Positions 9,475 to 22,549 of a DNA stretch of 64,000 nt are shown here, piece by piece. The notes beneath the pieces are model-generated. The model was not told where the DNA came from. It ran no database searches and saw nothing but the letters and a program-made list of their open reading frames with translations. Every line of letters begins with the position of its first letter. The first letter of the stretch is position 1. This DNA comes from Sepiola atlantica (taxonomy: Eukaryota; Mollusca; Cephalopoda; Sepiida; Sepiolidae), in the NCBI GenBank assembly GCA_963556195.1, contig OY744523.1, positions 81,340,980 through 81,404,979 of the forward strand, read 5' to 3'. A program made the translations under genes and the position numbers.

Positions 9475-12353
9475 ACGTTGCGCGAGTCGGTTTTCACTCG
9501 ATTTCATGATGTCATGTTTTTACAACATGGAATTATCGAATAAGAAGGTTGAGATTACTATTTTTGAATGTTGATGAAAAACACGTTGCGCGAGTCGATT
9601 TTCACTCGAATTAATGATGGCATGTCTTTACAACTTTGATGTATGAAATTAGAATGTTGAGATTACTATTGTTGAATGTTGATGAAAAACACGTTGCGCG
9701 AGTCGATTTTCACTCGAATTAATGATGGCATGTCTTTACAACTTACAAATTATTGACGCTATGTATTTACGAGTCGATTTTCACTTGCGCGAGTCGGTTT
9801 TCACTCGAGATTACTATTTTTGAATGTTGATGTCATGTCTTTACAACATGGAATTATCAAATATGAAGGTTAAGATTACTATTGTTGAATATTGATAAAA
9901 AAAATAAGAAGGTTAAGTTTACACTCGAATTAATGATGTTATGTATTTACAACATGAATGTTGAAGGTTGTTGAATGTTGATGAAAAACACGTTGCGCGA
10001 GTCGGTTTTCACTCGATTTCATGATGTCATGTCTTTACAACATGAAATTATCAAAGCATTAAGATTACTATTGTTGAATGTTGAAGAAAAAAACCGTTGC
10101 GCGAGTCGGTTTTCATTTGAATTATTGACGCTATGTATTTACAACATGGATGTATGAAATTAGAAGGTTGAGATTACTATTGTTGAATGTTGATAAAAAA
10201 AACACGTTGCGCGAGTCGATTTTCACTCGAATTAATGATGTTATGTATTTACAACATGGATGTATGAAATTAGAAGGTTAAGATTACTATTGTTGAATGT
10301 TGATGAAAAACACGTTGCGCGAGTCGGTTTTCACTCGATTTCATGATGTCATGTCTTTACAACATGGAATTATCAAATAAGAAGGTTAAGATTACTATTG
10401 TTGAATGTTGATGAAAAACACGTTGCGCGATGCGATTTTCACTCGAATTAATGGTATCATGTCTTTACAACATGGAATTATCGAATAAGAAGGTTGAGAT
10501 TACTATTGTTGAATGTTGATGAAAAACATGTTGCGCGAGTCGATTTTCACTCGATTTCATGATGTCATGTCTTTACAACATGGATGTATGAAATTAGAAG
10601 GTGTAGATTACTATTGTTGAATATTGATGAAAAACACGTTGCGCGAGTCGATTTTCACTCGAATTAATGATGTTATGTATTTACAACATGGATGTATGAA
10701 ATTAGAAGGTTGAGATTACTATTGTTGAATGTTGATTAAAAACAAGTTGCGCGAGTCGGTTTCCACTCGATTTCATGATGTCATGTCTTTACAACATGGA
10801 TGTATGAAATTAGAATGTTGAGATTACTATTGTTGAATGTTGATGAAAAACACGTTGCGCGAGTCGGTTTTCACTCGATTTCATGATGTCATGTCTTTAC
10901 AACATGAAATTATCAAAGCATTAAGATTACTATTGTTGAATGTTGAAGAAAAAAACCGTTGCGCGAGTCGGTTTTCATTTGAATTATTGACGCTATGTAA
11001 TTACAACATGGATGTATGAAATTAGAAGGTTGAGATTACTATTGTTGAATGTTGATAAAAAACACGTTGCGCGAGTCGATTTTCACTCGAATTAATGATG
11101 GCATGTCTTTACAACATGGATGTATGAAATTAGAAGGTTGAGATTAATATTGTTGAATATTGATGAAAAACACGTTGCGCGAGTCGATTTCCACTCGAAT
11201 TAATGATGTTATGTATTTACAACATGGATGTATCAAATAAGAAGGTTGAGATTACTATTGTTGAATGTTGATGAAAAACATGTTGCGCGAGTCGATTTTC
11301 ACTCGATTTCATGATGTCATGTCTTTACAACATGGATGTATGAAATTAGAAGGTTGAGATTACTATTGTTGAATGTTGATTACAAACTCGTTGCGCAAGT
11401 CGATTTTCACTCGAATTAATGATATCATGTCTTTACAACATGGAATTATCAAATTAGATTACTATTGTTGAATATTGATAAAAAAAACACGTTGCGCGAG
11501 TACATTTTAACTCGAATTAATGATGTTATGTATTTACAACATGGATGTATGAAATTAGAATGTTGAGATTACTATTGTTGAATGTTGATGAAAAACACGT
11601 TGCGCGAGTCGGTTTTCACTCGAATTAATGATGGCATGTCTTTACAACATGGATGTATGAAATTAGAAGGTTGAGATTACTATTGTTGAATGTTGAAGAA
11701 AAAAACCGTTGCGCGAGTCGGTTTTCATTTGAATTATTGACGCTATGTATTTACAACATGGATGTATGAAATTAGAAGGTTGAGATTACTATTGTTGAAT
11801 GTTGATGAAAAACACGCTGCGCGAGTCGATTTTCACTCGAATTAATGATATCATGTCTTTACAACATGGAATTATCAAATTAGAATGTTGAGATTACTAT
11901 TGTTGAATGTTGATGAAAAACACGCTGCGCGAGTCGATTTTCACTCGAATTAATGATGTTATGTATTTACAACATGGATGTATGAAATTAGAAGGTTGAG
12001 ATTACTATTGTTGAATGTTGATGAAAAACATGTTGCGCGAGTCGATTTTCACTCGATTTCATGATGTCATGTCTTTACAACATGGATGTATGAAATTAGA
12101 AGGTTGAGATTACTATTTTTGAATGTTGATGAAAAACACGTTGCGCGAGTCGGTTTTCATTTGAATTATTGACGCTATGTATTTACAACATGGATGTATG
12201 AAATTAGAAGGTTGAGATTACTATTGTTAAATGTTGATGAAAAACACGTTGCGCGAGTCGATTTTCACTCGAATTAATGATGTTATGTATTTACAACTAG
12301 GATGTATGAAATTAGAAGGTTGAGATTACTATTGTTGAATGTTGATAAAAAAC
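9475..12353 (+). repeat. Higher-order block B, copy 1 of a tandem pair
   Basis: This block is followed directly by a second copy at 12354. Markers recur at an offset of 2,879 bp: the scrambled cassette (9743 and 12622) and the monomers with GAAATTATCAAAGCATTAAG (9975 and 12854, 10837 and 13716). A private GCTATGTAATTAC change near 10995 is also in the second copy near 13874. This supports recent direct duplication. The unit is about 26.7 monomers because of the internal deletions. Confidence 0.88.
9743..9970 (+). repeat. Scrambled monomer cassette, copy 2
   Basis: The junctions are the same, in the same order, as at 1843-2070, displaced by exactly 7,900 bp. It belongs to block A copy 2 (9295-10193) and to block B copy 1. 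Confidence 0.87.
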
Positions 12354-15300
12354 ACGTTGCGCGAGTCGGTTTTCACTCGATTTCATGATGTCATGTTTTT
12401 ACAACATGGAATTATCGAATAAGAAGGTTGAGATTACTATTTTTGAATGTTGATGAAAAACACGTTGCGCGAGTCGATTTTCACTCGAATTAATGATGGC
12501 ATGTCTTTACAACTTTGATGTATGAAATTAGAATGTTGAGATTACTATTGTTGAATGTTGATGAAAAACACGTTGCGCGAGTCGATTTTCACTCGAATTA
12601 ATGATGGCATGTCTTTACAACTTACAAATTATTGACGCTATGTATTTACGAGTCGATTTTCACTTGCGCGAGTCGGTTTTCACTCGAGATTACTATTTTT
12701 GAATGTTGATGTCATGTCTTTACAACATGGAATTATCAAATATGAAGGTTAAGATTACTATTGTTGAATATTGATAAAAAAAATAAGAAGGTTAAGTTTA
12801 CACTCGAATTAATGATGTTATGTATTTACAACATGAATGTTGAAGGTTGTTGAATGTTGATGAAAAACACGTTGCGCGAGTCGGTTTTCACTCGATTTCA
12901 TGATGTCATGTCTTTACAACATGAAATTATCAAAGCATTAAGATTACTATTGTTGAATGTTGAAGAAAAAAACCGTTGCGCGAGTCGGTTTTCATTTGAA
13001 TTATTGACGCTATGTATTTACAACATGGATGTATGAAATTAGAAGGTTGAGATTACTATTGTTGAATGTTGATAAAAAAAACACGTTGCGCGAGTCGATT
13101 TTCACTCGAATTAATGATGTTATGTATTTACAACATGGATGTATGAAATTAGAAGGTTAAGATTACTATTGTTGAATGTTGATGAAAAACACGTTGCGCG
13201 AGTCGGTTTTCACTCGATTTCATGATGTCATGTCTTTACAACATGGAATTATCAAATAAGAAGGTTAAGATTACTATTGTTGAATGTTGATGAAAAACAC
13301 GTTGCGCGATGCGATTTTCACTCGAATTAATGGTATCATGTCTTTACAACATGGAATTATCGAATAAGAAGGTTGAGATTACTATTGTTGAATGTTGATG
13401 AAAAACATGTTGCGCGAGTCGATTTTCACTCGATTTCATGATGTCATGTCTTTACAACATGGATGTATGAAATTAGAAGGTGTAGATTACTATTGTTGAA
13501 TATTGATGAAAAACACGTTGCGCGAGTCGATTTTCACTCGAATTAATGATGTTATGTATTTACAACATGGATGTATGAAATTAGAAGGTTGAGATTACTA
13601 TTGTTGAATGTTGATTAAAAACAAGTTGCGCGAGTCGGTTTCCACTCGATTTCATGATGTCATGTCTTTACAACATGGATGTATGAAATTAGAATGTTGA
13701 GATTACTATTGTTGAATGTTGATGAAAAACACGTTGCGCGAGTCGGTTTTCACTCGATTTCATGATGTCATGTCTTTACAACATGAAATTATCAAAGCAT
13801 TAAGATTACTATTGTTGAATGTTGAAGAAAAAAACCGTTGCGCGAGTCGGTTTTCATTTGAATTATTGACGCTATGTAATTACAACATGGATGTATGAAA
13901 TTAGAAGGTTGAGATTACTATTGTTGAATGTTGATAAAAAACACGTTGCGCGAGTCGATTTTCACTCGAATTAATGATGGCATGTCTTTACAACATGGAT
14001 GTATGAAATTAGAAGGTTGAGATTAATATTGTTGAATATTGATGAAAAACACGTTGCGCGAGTCGATTTCCACTCGAATTAATGATGTTATGTATTTACA
14101 ACATGGATGTATCAAATAAGAAGGTTGAGATTACTATTGTTGAATGTTGATGAAAAACATGTTGCGCGAGTCGATTTTCACTCGATTTCATGATGTCATG
14201 TCTTTAATACATGGAATTATCAAATTAGAATGTTGAGATTACTATTGTTGAATATTGATAAAAAAAACACGTTGCGCGAGTCGATTTTAACTCGAATTAA
14301 TGGTATCATGTCTTTACAACATGGATGTATGAAATTAGAAGGTTGAGATTACTATTGTTGAATGTTGATAAAAAACACGTTGCGCGAGTCGGTTTTCACT
14401 CGATTTCATGATGTCATGTCTTTACAACATGGAATTATCAAATAAGAAGGTTAAGATTACTATTGTTGAATGTTGATGAAAAACATGTTGCGCGAGTCGA
14501 TTTTCACTCGATTTCATGATGTCATGTCTTTACAACATGGATGTATGAAATTAGAAGGTTGAGATTACTATTGTTGAATGTTGATGAAAAACAAGTTGCG
14601 CGAGTCGGTTTTCACTCGATTTCATGATGTCATGTCTTTACAACATGGATGTATGAAATTAGAAGGTTGAGATTACTATTGTTGAATGTTGATTACAAAC
14701 TCGTTGCGCAAGTCGATTTTCACTCGAATTAATGATATCATGTCTTTACAACATGGAATTATCAAATTAGATTACTATTGTTGAATATTGATAAAAAAAA
14801 CACGTTGCGCGAGTACATTTTAACTCGAATTAATGATGTTATGTATTTACAACATGGATGTATGAAATTAGAATGTTGAGATTACTATTGTTGAATGTTG
14901 ATGAAAAACACGTTGCGCGAGTCGGTTTTCACTCGAATTAATGATGGCATGTCTTTACAACATGGATGTATGAAATTAGAAGGTTGAGATTACTATTGTT
15001 GAATGTTGAAGAAAAAAACCGTTGCGCGAGTCGGTTTTCATTTGAATTATTGACGCTATGTATTTACAACATGGATGTATGAAATTAGAAGGTTGAGATT
15101 ACTATTGTTGAATGTTGATGAAAAACACGCTGCGCGAGTCGATTTTCACTCGAATTAATGATATCATGTCTTTACAACATGGAATTATCAAATTAGAATG
15201 TTGAGATTACTATTGTTGAATGTTGATGAAAAACACGCTGCGCGAGTCGATTTTCACTCGAATTAATGATGTTATGTATTTACAACATGGATGTATGAAA

Positions 15301-15666
15301 TTAGAAGGTTGAGATTACTATTGTTGAATGTTGATGAAAAACATGTTGCGCGAGTCGATTTTCACTCGATTTCATGATGTCATGTCTTTACAACATGGAT
15401 GTATGAAATTAGAAGGTTGAGATTACTATTTTTGAATGTTGATGAAAAACACGTTGCGCGAGTCGGTTTTCATTTGAATTATTGACGCTATGTATTTACA
15501 ACATGGATGTATGAAATTAGAAGGTTGAGATTACTATTGTTAAATGTTGATGAAAAACACGTTGCGCGAGTCGATTTTCACTCGAATTAATGATGTTATG
15601 TATTTACAACTAGGATGTATGAAATTAGAAGGTTGAGATTACTATTGTTGAATGTTGATAAAAAAC
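12354..15666 (+). repeat. Higher-order block B, copy 2 (enlarged by 434 bp)
   Basis: This copy follows block B copy 1 at an offset of 2,879 bp up to about 14200. It then includes about four monomers (14206-14640) that copy 1 lacks but block C copy 1 (5225-5660) has, after which the offset is 3,313 bp. Copy 1 therefore probably lost these monomers, or copy 2 gained them by exchange with block C. Confidence 0.85.
12622..12849 (+). repeat. Scrambled monomer cassette, copy 3
   Basis: This is the third copy of the out-of-order cassette, 2,879 bp after copy 2, with all junctions preserved. Confidence 0.87.
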
Positions 15667-15970
15667 ACGTTGCGCGAGTCGATTTTCACTCGAATTAATG
15701 ATGTCATGTTGATGAAAAACACGTTGCGCGAGTCGGTTTTCACTCGAATTAATGATGTTATGTCTTTACAACATGGAATTATCAAATTAGAAGGTTGAGA
15801 TTACTATTGTTGCATGTTGATGAAAAACACGTTGCGCGAGTCGATTTTCACTCGAATTAATGATGTTATGTATTTACAACTAGGATGTATGATGAAAAAC
15901 ACGCTGCGCGATGCGATTTTCACTCGAATTAATGGTATCATGTCTTTACAACATGGAAGTATCGAATAAG
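15657..15970 (+). repeat. Short-monomer cassette F, copy 1
   Basis: This cassette strings together two shortened monomers. In the first, GATGTCATG joins TTGATGAAAAAC, removing 54 bp. Then comes a TTGCATGTTGATG variant at 15810. In the second, GGATGTATG joins ATGAAAAACACGCTG, removing 36 bp. It ends with CATGGAAGTATCGAATAAG. The same string recurs at 19606, 25988 and 42107. Confidence 0.87.
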
Positions 15971-16020
15971 AAGGTTGAGATTACTATTGTTGAATGTTGA
16001 TGAAAAACACGTTGCGCGAG

Positions 16021-16985
16021 TCGATTTCATGATGTCATGACTTTACAACATGGAATTATCAAATTAGAATGTTGAGATTACTATTGTTGAATATTGATAA
16101 AAAAAATACGTTGCGCGAGTCGATTTTCACTCGAATTAATGATGGCATGTCTTTACAACATGGATGTATGAAATTAGAAGGTTAAGATTACTATTGTTGA
16201 ATGTTGAAGAAAAAAACCGTTGCGCGAGTCGGTTTTCATTTGAATTATTGACGCTATGTATTTACAACATGGATGTATGAAATTAGAAGGTTGTGATTAC
16301 TATTGTTGAATGTTGATGAAAAACACGTTGCGCGAGTCGGTTTTCACTCGATTTCATGATGTCATGTCTTTACAACATGGAATTATCGAATAAGAAGGTT
16401 GAGATTACTATTTTTGAATGTTGATGAAAAACACGTTGCGCGAGTCGGTTTTCATTTGAATTATTGACGCGATGTATTTACAACATGGATGTATGAAATT
16501 AGAAGGTTGAGATTACTATTGTTGAATGTTGATGAAAAACACGTTGCGCGAGTCGGTTTTCACTCGATTTCATGATGTCCTGTCTTTACAACATGGAATT
16601 ATCAAATAAGAAGGTTAAGATTACTATTGTTGAATGTTGATGAAAAACACGTTGCGCGATGCGATTTTCACTCGAATTAATGGTATCATGTCTTTACAAC
16701 ATGGAATTATCGAATAAGAAGGTTGAGATTACTATTGTTGAATGTTGATGAAAAACACGCTGCGCGAGTCGATTTCCACTCGAATTAATGATATCATGTC
16801 TTTAAAACATGGAATTATCAAATTAGAAGGTTGAGATTACTATTGTTGAATGTTGATAAAAAAAACACGTTGCGCGAGTCGATTTTCACTCGAATTAATG
16901 ATGTTATGTATTTATGACATGGATGTATGAAATTAGAAGGTTGAGATTACTATTGTTGAATGTTGATGAAAAACACGTTGCGCGA
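16021..16985 (+). repeat. Satellite mosaic between cassette F and the fold-back
   Basis: These are ordinary monomers with an 11-bp-shortened unit at its start (GTCGATTTCATGATG near 16019, with CGATTT at both deletion ends). The region is related to 20078-21060 at an offset of about 4,050 bp. Private variants include GGTTGTGATTAC near 16290 and GACGCGATG near 16466. Confidence 0.75.
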
Positions 16986-17057
16986 GTCGGTTTTCACTCG
17001 ATTTCATGATGTCATGACTGTAAAGTCATGACATCATGAAATCGAGTGAAAACCGAC
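16986..17057. repeat. Perfect fold-back palindrome, 34-bp arms, 4-base loop
   Basis: The left arm 16986-17019 (GTCGGTTTTC to CATGACT) is the exact reverse complement of 17024-17057 (AGTCATGACATC to GAAAACCGAC), with GTAA between them. Related copies near 21040-21075 and 39330-39365 instead continue CATGACTTTACAAC, so the inverted half is extra here. Downstream, TTATGACATGGAATTATC repeats part of the flank. This is the signature expected of a replication strand switch. Confidence 0.92.
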
Positions 17058-18414
17058 ATGGAATTATCAAATTTATGACATGGAATTATCAAATTAGAAT
17101 GTTGAGATTACTATTGTTGAATATTGATAAAAAAAATACGTTGCGCGAGTCGATTTTCACTCGAATTAATGATGGCATGTCTTTACAACATGGATGTATG
17201 AAATTAGAAGGGTGAGATTACTATTGTTAAATGTTGATGAAAAACATGTTGCGCGAGTCGATTTTCACTCGAATTAATGATGTTATGTATTTACAACTAG
17301 GATGTATGAAATTAGAAGGTTAAGATTACTATTGTTGAATGTTGAATGAAAAAAACCGTTGCGCGAGTCGGTTTTCATTTGAATTATTGACGCTATGTAT
17401 TTACAACATGGATGTATGAAATTAGAAGGTTGAGATTACTATTGTTGAATGTTGATGAAAAACACGTTGCGCGAGTCGGTTTTCACTCGATTTCATGATG
17501 TCCTGTCTTTACAACATGGAATTATCAAATAAGAAGGTTAAGATTACTATTGTTGAATGTTGATGAAAAACACGTTGCGCGATGCGATTTTCACTCGAAT
17601 TAATGGTATCATGTCTTTAAAACATGGAATTATCAAATTAGAATGTTGAGATTACTATTGTTGAATGTTGATAAAAAAAACACGTGACGCGAGTCGATTT
17701 TCACTCGAATGTAAAGATACAACATGGAATTATCGAATAAGAAGGTTGAGATTACTATTGTTGAATGTTGATGAAAAACACGCTGCGCGAGTCGATTTTC
17801 ACTCAAATTAATGATATCATGTCTTTAAAACATGGAATTATCAAATTAGAATGTTGAGATTACTATTGTTGAATGTTGAAGAAAAAAACCGTTGCGCGAG
17901 TCGGTTTTCATTTGAATTATTGACGCTATGTATTTACAACATGGATGTATGAAATTAGAAGGTTGAGATTACTATTGTTGAATGTTGATGAAAAACACGT
18001 TGCGCGAGTCGGTTTTCACTCGATTTCATGATGTCATGTCTTTACAACATGGAATTATCGAATAAGAAGGTTGAGATTACTATTTTTGAATGTTGATGAA
18101 AAACACGTTGCGCGAGTCGATTTTCACTCGAATTAATGGTATCATGTCTTTACAACATGGAATTATCGAATAAGAAGGTTGAGATTACTATTGTTGAATG
18201 TTGATGAAAAACACGCTGCGCGAGTCGATTTTCACTCGATTTCATGATGTCATGTCTTTACAACATGGATGTATGAAATTAGAAGGTTGAGATTACTATT
18301 GTTGAATGTTGATGAAAAACACGCTGCGCGAGTCGATTTTCACTCGAATTAATGATATCATGTCTTTAAAACATGGAATTATCAAATAAGAATGTTGAGA
18401 TTACTATTGTTGAA
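17058..18414 (+). repeat. Satellite mosaic downstream of the fold-back
   Basis: Monomers here are related to 21070-22700 (block G) with gains and losses. Markers are GTAAAGATACAAC at 17711, CTTTAAAACATGG near 17616, and a private CACGTGACGCG near 17691. The homologous GTAAAGATACAAC sites are at 21822, 23662 and 40103. Confidence 0.75.
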
Positions 18415-19605
18415 TGTTGATGAAAAACACGTTGCGCGAGTCGATTTTCACTCGATTTCATTATGTCATGTCTTTACAACATGGATGTATGAAATTAGAA
18501 GGTTGACATTACTATTGTTGAATGTTAATGCAAAACACGTTGCGCGAGTCGATTTTCACTCGATTTCATGATGTCATGTATTTACAACTAGGATGTATGA
18601 AATTAGAAGGTTGAGATTACTATTGTTGAATGTTGATGAAAAACATGTTGCGCGAGTCGATTTTCACTCGAATTAATGATGTTATGTATTTACAACTAGG
18701 ATGTATGAAATTAGAAGGTTAAGATTACTATTGTTGAATGTTGAAGAAAAAAACCGTTGCGCGAGTCGGTTTTCATTTGAATTATTGACGCTATGTATTT
18801 ACATGGATGTATGAAATTAGAAGGTTGAGATTACTATTGTTGAATGTTGATGAAAAACACGTTGCGCGAGTCGGTTTTCACTCGATTTCATGATGTCATG
18901 TCTTTACAACATGGAATTATCGAATAAGAAGGTTGAGTTACTATTTTTGAATGTTGATGAAAAACACGTTGCGCGAGTCGATTTTCACTCGAATTAATGA
19001 TGGCATGTCTTTACAACATGGATGTATGAAATTAGAATGTTGAGATTACTATTGTTGAATATTGATAAAAAAAATACGTTGCGCGAGTCGATTTTCACTC
19101 GAATTAATGATGGCATGTCTTTACAACATGGATGTATGAAATTAGAAGGTTGAGATTACTATTGTTGAATGTTGATGAAAAACACGTTGCGCGAGTCGAT
19201 TTTCACTCGAATTAATGATATCATGTCTTTACAACATGGATGTATGAAATTAGAAGGTTGAGATTACTATTGTTAAATGTTGATGAAAAACACGTTGCGC
19301 GAGTCGATTTTCACTCGAATTAATGATGTTATGTATTTACAACTAGGATGTATGAAATTAGAAGGTTGAGATTACTATTGTTGAATGTTGATGAAAAACA
19401 CGTTGCGCGAGTCGATTTTCACTCGATTTCATTATGTCATGTCTTTACAACATGGATGTATGAAATTAGAAGGTTGAGATTACTATTGTTGAATATTGAT
19501 GAAAAACACGTTGCGCGAGACGATTTTCACTCGAATTAATGATGTTATGTATTTACAACTAGGATGTATGAAATTAGAAGGTTGAGATTACTATTGTTGA
19601 ATGTT
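18415..19605 (+). repeat. Higher-order block N, copy 1
   Basis: This stretch matches 24907-25987 at an offset of 6,492 bp, falling to 6,382 bp at its end because copy 1 has one more monomer. Shared markers are TTTCATTATGTCATG at about 18456, GAATGTTAATG near 18521, TATTTACATGGATG near 18797 (loss of ACA), and GGTTGAGTTACTATTTTTG at 18931 (loss of AT). Four adjacent monomers at 19348-19539 happen to lack stops in one frame. Confidence 0.8.
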
Positions 19606-19920
19606 GATAAAAAACACGTTGCGCGAGTCGATTTTCACTCGAATTAATGATGTCATGTTGATGAAAAACACGTTGCGCGAGTCGGTTTTCACTCGAATTA
19701 ATGATGTTATGTCTTTACAACATGGAATTATCAAATTAGAAGGTTGAGATTACTATTGTTGCATGTTGATGAAAAACACGTTGCGCGAGTCGATTTTCAC
19801 TCGAATTAATGATGTTATGTATTTACAACTAGGATGTATGATGAAAAACACGCTGCGCGATGCGATTTTCACTCGAATTAATGGTATCATGTCTTTACAA
19901 CATGGAAGTATCGAATAAGA
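19606..19920 (+). repeat. Short-monomer cassette F, copy 2
   Basis: This has the same string of shortened monomers as 15657-15970, 3,949 bp downstream, including TTGCATGTTGATG near 19759 and GGAAGTATCGAATAAG at its end. It leads into monomers related to 16.0-16.9 kb. Confidence 0.87.
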
Positions 19921-20710
19921 AGGTTGAGATTACTATTGTTGAATGTTGATGAAAAACACGCTGCGCGAGTCGATTTTCACTCGAATTAATGATGTTATGT
20001 ATTTACAACATGGATGTATGAAATTAGAAGGTTCAGATTACTATTGTTGAATGTTGATGAAAAACACGTTGCGCGAGTCGATTTCATGATGTCATGACTT
20101 TACAACATGGAATTATCAAATTAGAATGTTGAGATTACTATTGTTGAATATTGATAAAAAAAATACGTTGCGCGAGTCGATTTTCACTCGAATTAATGAT
20201 GGCATGTCTTTACAACATGGATGTATGAAATTAGAAGGTTAAGATTACTATTGTTGAATGTTGAAGAAAAAAACCGTTGCGCGAGTCGGTTTTCATTTGA
20301 ATTATTGACGCTATGTATTTACAACATGGATGTATGAAATTAGAAGGTTGAGATTACTATTGTTGAATGTTGATGAAAAACACGTTGCGCGAGTCGGTTT
20401 TCACTCGATTTCATGATGTCATGTCTTTACAACATGGAATTATCGAATAAGAAGGTTGAGATTACTATTTTTGAATGTTGATGAAAAACACGTTGCGCGA
20501 GTCGGTTTTCATTTGAATTATTGACGCTATGTATTTACAACATGGATGTATGAAATTAGAAGGTTGAGATTACTATTGTTGAATGTTGATGAAAAACACG
20601 TTGCGCGAGTCGGTTTTCACTCGATTTCATGATGTCCTGTCTTTACAACATGGAATTATCAAATAAGAAGGTTAAGATTACTATTGTTGAATGTTGATGA
20701 AAAACACGTT

Positions 20711-22549
20711 GCGCGATGCGATTTTCACTCGAATTAATGGTATCATGTCTTTACAACATGGAATTATCGAATAAGAAGGTTGAGATTACTATTGTTGAAT
20801 GTTGATGAAAAACACGCTGCGCGAGTCGATTTTCACTCGAATTAATGATATCATGTCTTTAAAACATGGAATTATCAAATTAGAAGGTTGAGATTACTAT
20901 TGTTGAATGTTGATAAAAAAAACACGTTGCGCGAGTCGATTTTCACTCGAATTAATGATGTTATGTATTTATGACATGGATGTATGAAATTAGAAGGTTG
21001 AGATTACTATTGTTGAATGTTGATGAAAAACACGTTGCGCGAGTCGGTTTTCACTCGATTTCATGATGTCATGACTTTACAACATGGAATTATCAAATTA
21101 GAATGTTGAGATTACTATTGTTGAATATTGATAAAAAAAATACGTTGCGCGAGTCGATTTTCACTCGAATTAATGATGGCATGTCTTTACAACATGGATG
21201 TATGAAATTAGAAGGTTGAGATTACTATTGTTGAATGTTGATGAAAAACACGTTGCGCGAGTCGATTTTCACTCGAATTAATGATATCATGTCTTTACAA
21301 CATGGATGTATGAAATTAGAAGGTTGAGATTACTATTGTTAAATGTTGATGAAAAACATGTAGCGCGAGTCGATTTTCACTCGAATTAATGATGTTATGT
21401 ATTTACAACTAGGATGTATGAAATTAGAAGGTTAAGATTACTATTGTTGAATGTTGAAGAAAAAAACCGTTGCGCGAGTCGGTTTTCATTTGAATTATTG
21501 ACGCTATGTATTTACAACATGGATGTATGAAATTAGAAGGTTGAGATTACTATTGTTGAATGTTGATGAAAAACACGTTGCGCGAGTCGGTTTTCACTCG
21601 ATTTCATGATGTCCTGTCTTTACAACATGGAATTATCAAATAAGAAGGTTAAGATTACTATTGTTGAATGTTGATGAAAAACACGTTGCGCGATGCGATT
21701 TTCACTCGAATTAATGGTATCATGTCTTTAAAACATGGAATTATCAAATTAGAATGTTGAGATTACTATTGTTGAATGTTGATAAAAAAAACACGTTGCG
21801 CGAGTCGATTTTCACTCGAATGTAAAGATACAACATGGAATTATCGAATAAGAAGGTTGAGATTACTATTGTTGAATGTTGATGAAAAACACGCTGCGCG
21901 AGTCGATTTTCACTCAAATTAATGATATCATGTCTTTAAAACATGGAATTATCAAATTAGAATGTTGAGATTACTATTGTTGAATGTTGATAAAAAAAAC
22001 ACGTTGCGCGAGTCGATTTTCACTCGAATTAATGATGTTATGTATTTACAACATGGATGTATGAAATTAGAAGGTTGAGATTACTATTGTTGAATGTTGA
22101 TGAAAAACACGTTGCGCGAGTCGGTTTTACACTCGATTTCATGATGTCATGACTTTACAACATGGAATTATCAAATTAGAATGTTGAGATTACTATTGTT
22201 GAATATTGATAAAAAAAATACGTTGCGCGAGTCGATTTTCACTCGAATTAATGATGGCATGTCTTTACAACATGGATGTATGAAATTAGAAGGTTAAGAT
22301 TACTATTGTTGAATGTTGAAGAAAAAAACCGTTGCGCGAGTCGGTTTTCATTTGAATTATTGACGCTATGTATTTACAACATGGATGTATGAAATTAGAA
22401 GGTTGAGATTACTATTGTTGAATGTTGATGAAAAACACGTTGCGCGAGTCGGTTTTCACTCGATTTCATGATGTCATGTCTTTACAACATGGAATTATCG
22501 AATAAGAAGGTTGAGATTACTATTTTTGAATGTTGATGAAAAACACGTT
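20711..22549 (+). repeat. Higher-order block G, copy 1 (1,839 bp)
   Basis: A second copy follows immediately at 22550. Markers include TATTTATGACATGG (20960 and 22799), CATGTAGCGCGAG (near 21358 and 23197), GTAAAGATACAAC (21822 and 23662) and GGTTTTACACTCG (near 22123 and 23963). The unit is close to 17 monomers. A further copy starts at 38992. Confidence 0.9.

Noticed and set aside
19348..19539. 63-codon open frames here and at 37241
   Set aside because: They read through ordinary monomers and end at the TAA of the next GAATTAATG type. They are shadows of the satellite.
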